A DNA stretch of 9,995 nucleotides from CAYJAZ01 sp964371865 (GTDB taxonomy: Bacteria; Desulfobacterota; Desulfovibrionia; Desulfovibrionales; Desulfovibrionaceae). The position numbers were made by a program, and so were the translations under genes. The stretch is from the NCBI GenBank assembly GCA_964371865.1, contig CAYJOR010000078.1:1-9995 (forward strand), given 5' to 3'. A model generated the notes under the pieces. That model saw only the letters and a program-made list of their open reading frames with translations. It made no database searches and had not been told where the DNA came from. Within the stretch, counting starts at the first letter, position 1; each line of letters starts with the position of its first letter. This document shows positions 7,187 through 9,995 of the stretch, one piece after another.

Positions 7187-9067
7187 TTATCTTTTTATGT
7201 TTTCGATAAATGTCAAGATTTCTTTACAAAGTTCTTCAACTGCTTTTGTACCATCTAAGCATAAATCAGGTTTGGATGGTCTCTCGAATGGTGATGAAAT
7301 ACCTGTAAAGTTAGGAATTTCTCCTGCACGAGCTTTTTTATAAAGTCCTTTAGGGTCGCGAGTTTCACAAACTTCTAGAGGTGTATCTACAAAGATTTCA
7401 AAGAATTCATTTTCTTCAAAAATTGTACGTATATTTTCTCTATCTTTTTCAAAAGGCGAAATGAATGTTGCAAGAACAATAAGACCGGCATCTAGCATAA
7501 GCTTTGACACATTTGAAGCTCTACGTATATTTTCTACTCTATCGCTTTCTGTAAAGCCTAAATCTTTATTGAGACCGTGTCTAAGGTTGTCGCCATCTAA
7601 TTGATATATATGGTGTCCCTTTGCGTACAACATTTTTCCAAGCGCATTAGCAACAGTAGATTTACCAGAGCCTGATAAACCTGTAAACCAAAGAACAAAT
7701 GGTTTTTGATTCTTTTGTTCTGCAAGCATTTTTGGAGTAAGATCAAACTCATGCCATACAATTGAGTGACTTCTATGAAGATCATGCTTAATCATACCAC
7801 ACGCAATAGTTTGAGCTGAAATAGGATCAATAAAGAGGAATGATCCTAACTGCTTATTCTTTTTATAAGGAACAAAAGGTAATGGGCGAGACAATGAAAA
7901 CTTAATACTTCCTATTTCATTATTTTTCAAATAGTTAGCTTTTTCTTCTATTTGATTTTCTAAGTTTAGCTTAGAAGAAACTTCAAGTATAGTAGCTGTT
8001 GCCTCGTAAAAACCTATTTTACACAGATAAGTTCTGCCTGCTATCAGTTCATTTTTATCCATTGAGATAATATGAGCTGCAAACATATCTGCAACTCCAA
8101 CAGCTTCAGGACTATCAGCAATCACGTAACCTCTTGAGATATCAATAGAGTCACTAATTACAAGATTTACTGCTTCGCCTTGTTCTGCTTTATCTAGCTT
8201 ATCATCAAAGGTGAAAATTGATTGAAGAGTTGTTTTTTCTTTTGATGGAAAAATCGTTACTTCTTGACCTTTCTCAATTTTTCCGGAGAAAACTGTTCCA
8301 CCTAGTGCTCTTTTCAAATCACTTTTATCGTCACTTTCATAAAATGGAATTACTTGTTGAACAGGGAAAATAAAGTCAGTAGAAAGTTTTGGTTTTTCAA
8401 AATCTTCAAGGAGTGAGAGTAATGGTTTACCGTCATACCATGGAGTATTTTCGCTTTTATGGCAAATATTATCGCCGCAAAGAGCTGACACAGGCACACA
8501 ATCAATATGTTTTATATTTAAATTTGCTGCATAGTTTGCACAAAATTCTTTTACTTTTGTGTAGTAATCGAATGAATAGTCTAAGGCATCAATTTTATTG
8601 ATAGCTACTACTACATGACTAATTCCCATAAGTGAAACAATTGAAAGATGTCGTCTTGTTTGCACTAACAAAGTTTCATTGTTTTCTATGTTATTACGAG
8701 CTTTTGTGACATCTACCAATAATATTGCTAGGTCAGCTTGGCTTGCACCTGTAATCATATTTCTTGTATATGCTTCATGCCCAGGAGCATCAGCGATAAG
8801 GAAACGTCTTTTATCGGTAGAAAAAGAACGATATGCCAAGTCGATAGTAATAGACTGCTCTTGCTCTGACAAAAGTCCGTCCAAGAGAGTTGAATAGTCG
8901 AGATGACCACCGGTGAGCTTTGACTCTTCAAGTTTTCTCAACTGATCTTCGTAAAGCACTCCGCTATCATAGAGCATACGTCCTATAAGGGTACTTTTTC
9001 CATCGTCCACACTTCCGCATGTGATAAGGCGAACTATGTCTTTTTCTTTACTTATTTGTACACTCAT
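7187..9067 (-). CDS. cysNC: bifunctional sulfate adenylyltransferase GTPase subunit / APS kinase (CysN-CysC fusion)
   Basis: The 626-residue protein fuses two enzymes. Residues 1 to about 445 form CysN, the EF-Tu-like GTPase subunit of ATP sulfurylase, with G1 GSVDDGKS (18-25), DAPGH (93-97), NKID (157-160) and SAL (194-196), followed by beta-barrel domains. Residues about 453-626 form CysC, APS kinase, with P-loop GLSGSGKS (463-470), LDGDN (490-494), FISPFEKDREN and DPKGLYKKARAGE (571-583). With CysD it turns sulfate and ATP into APS at the cost of GTP hydrolysis, then phosphorylates APS to PAPS in the cytoplasm. All key motifs are intact. The start ATG overlaps the cysD stop by one base (TAATG), and AAGAGGGA (9076-9083) inside cysD lies 8 bases before it, so the two genes are translationally linked. 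The fusion is also known as NodQ in rhizobia, where PAPS serves sulfation. Confidence 0.96.
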   Translation of the reverse strand: MSVQISKEKDIVRLITCGSVDDGKSTLIGRMLYDSGVLYEDQLRKLEESKLTGGHLDYSTLLDGLLSEQEQSITIDLAYRSFSTDKRRFLIADAPGHEAYTRNMITGASQADLAILLVDVTKARNNIENNETLLVQTRRHLSIVSLMGISHVVVAINKIDALDYSFDYYTKVKEFCANYAANLNIKHIDCVPVSALCGDNICHKSENTPWYDGKPLLSLLEDFEKPKLSTDFIFPVQQVIPFYESDDKSDLKRALGGTVFSGKIEKGQEVTIFPSKEKTTLQSIFTFDDKLDKAEQGEAVNLVISDSIDISRGYVIADSPEAVGVADMFAAHIISMDKNELIAGRTYLCKIGFYEATATILEVSSKLNLENQIEEKANYLKNNEIGSIKFSLSRPLPFVPYKKNKQLGSFLFIDPISAQTIACGMIKHDLHRSHSIVWHEFDLTPKMLAEQKNQKPFVLWFTGLSGSGKSTVANALGKMLYAKGHHIYQLDGDNLRHGLNKDLGFTESDRVENIRRASNVSKLMLDAGLIVLATFISPFEKDRENIRTIFEENEFFEIFVDTPLEVCETRDPKGLYKKARAGEIPNFTGISSPFERPSKPDLCLDGTKAVEELCKEILTFIENIKR

Positions 9068-9972
9068 TAGAAGTATCCCTCTTGTTTTTTCTTTTCCATA
9101 GAACCGACTTGATCGGAGTCAATAAGTCGCCCTTGACGTTCTGAAAATCTTGTTGCTTTTAGTTCGTCAATAATTTCATCAAGATTAGAAGCGGTTGATT
9201 CAAAACAGCCGGAAAGAGGCCAACAACCAAGAGTTCTAAAACGCACCATTCTTTCTTCTACTTTAGAATTTTTATCTAAAAAGTCCGCGGGGAGTTTTTC
9301 CTCATCATCAATCATGAGCCATGTATTTGCATGGAAGACTACCGGTCTTTTTTTAGCGTAATAAAGCGGAACAAGTTCAATATTTTCAGCATGGATATAT
9401 TCCCAAATATCTAGCTCAGTCCAGTTTGAAAGTGGGAAAACACGCATACTTTCGTTATGAGCAAGCCTCGTGTTATAGTTATTCCAAAGTTCTTGTCTTT
9501 GAGCGCGAGGATCCCAACGATGGTTTGTACGCACAGAGAAAATTCTCTCTTTAGCACGAGATTTTTCTTCATCTCGTCTTGCACCACCAATAGTTGCATC
9601 AAAATTATACAAATCAAGAGCTTCTCTAAGAGCTTGAGTTTTCATAATATCTGTATAACGAGAAGAACCAACACTAAAAGGAGTTATATTATTTTCTTTG
9701 CCTTTAGGATTTGAATAAACATGTAGATTCAAATTATATTTTTTCGCAATTTTATCACGAAAATCAATCATTTCTTTGAACTTCCATGTAGTGTCCACGT
9801 GAAGCAACGGAAAAGGAACTGTATTTGGATAAAATGCTTTTCTTGCTAAATGCAAAAGCACAGAGGAATCTTTACCTATAGAATATAACATACCTAAGTT
9901 TTTAAAACTTGCGTATGCTTCGCGGAAAATATAGATACTTTCTGCTTCTAGTTCTTTAAGATATGGAGTCAT
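9067..9972 (-). CDS. cysD: sulfate adenylyltransferase small subunit CysD
   Basis: This 301-residue protein is complete and nearly the length of E. coli CysD (302). It has the PP-loop SIGKDSS (31-37) that binds ATP, FPLLHVD (54-60), the family block GGARRDEEKSRAKER (129-143), HRWDP (151-155), VFPLSNWTELDIW (178-190), RFRTLGCWPL (244-253) and the typical C-terminal SERQGR...EGYF. CysD transfers the adenylyl group of ATP to sulfate, forming APS, in a complex with CysN, encoded directly downstream. The ATG at 9970-9972 is the first in frame: a TAG stop lies two codons upstream, and the N-terminus aligns with known CysD proteins. The ribosome binding site is weak (AGG only 2 bases from the ATG). 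It is the first visible gene of the minus-strand operon; the promoter would lie at or beyond the right window edge. Confidence 0.97.
   Translation of the reverse strand: MTPYLKELEAESIYIFREAYASFKNLGMLYSIGKDSSVLLHLARKAFYPNTVPFPLLHVDTTWKFKEMIDFRDKIAKKYNLNLHVYSNPKGKENNITPFSVGSSRYTDIMKTQALREALDLYNFDATIGGARRDEEKSRAKERIFSVRTNHRWDPRAQRQELWNNYNTRLAHNESMRVFPLSNWTELDIWEYIHAENIELVPLYYAKKRPVVFHANTWLMIDDEEKLPADFLDKNSKVEERMVRFRTLGCWPLSGCFESTASNLDEIIDELKATRFSERQGRLIDSDQVGSMEKKKQEGYF
9076..9083 (-). promoter_or_regulatory. Shine-Dalgarno site of cysNC, inside the end of cysD
   Basis: AAGAGGGA on the minus strand, 8 bases before the cysNC ATG, lies in the last codons of cysD. With the one-base TAATG overlap it fits coupled translation of the two ATP sulfurylase subunits. 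Confidence 0.65.
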
Positions 9973-9995
9973 AACCTATCACTTTTTTTAAAATT

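Noticed and set aside
8389..8897. Open frames on the + strand opposite cysNC (8389-8601, 8679-8897)
   Set aside because: The cysNC frame is full length with all GTPase motifs, and the antisense frames show no recognisable domain.
9411..9714. Additional open frames on both strands inside cysD
   Set aside because: CysD is intact and strongly conserved over this stretch, so these are shadows.

Overview
The window is AT-rich (about one third G+C by eye) and almost wholly coding. Eight protein genes form two convergent blocks, and no stretch above 40 bases lacks a gene. No tRNA, rRNA, CRISPR array, insertion sequence or clear intrinsic terminator was seen. The host looks like a low-GC Gram-negative bacterium. 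The CysD sequence, the CysN-CysC fusion and the polysaccharide genes suggest a proteobacterium or a relative, but the window holds no decisive marker and this placement is tentative.

The left block (1-4942, + strand) is a surface-glycan segment. It holds the 3' part of a CgeB-like glycosyltransferase, a membrane family 2 glycosyltransferase of the cellulose-synthase-like type, a short-chain dehydrogenase, and a membrane phosphoglycerol transferase of the LTA synthase/sulfatase superfamily. The genes are joined by short gaps or an overlap, with Shine-Dalgarno sites placed in or over the previous gene's end, so they probably share one transcript that begins left of the window. Together they suggest assembly of a capsule, LPS-type or other envelope polysaccharide carrying phosphoglycerol or a similar group.

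The right block (4950-9972, - strand) is a sulfate-activation operon read in the order cysD, cysNC fusion, SulP permease, PHP phosphoesterase. SulP would import sulfate, CysD and CysN would make APS, and the fused CysC would make PAPS. The last gene resembles PHP enzymes that hydrolyse 3',5'-bisphosphonucleotides such as pAp, the by-product left when PAPS is used. The operon may therefore cover uptake, activation and by-product removal. No PAPS reductase or sulfotransferase is visible, so the window does not show whether PAPS feeds cysteine synthesis or sulfation.

The stop codons of the two blocks are 7 bases apart. The main points for follow-up are the PHP gene as a candidate pAp phosphatase, the SulP protein without a STAS domain, the SDR with an extended-type nucleotide-binding motif, and the LTA-synthase-like enzyme in the glycan block.
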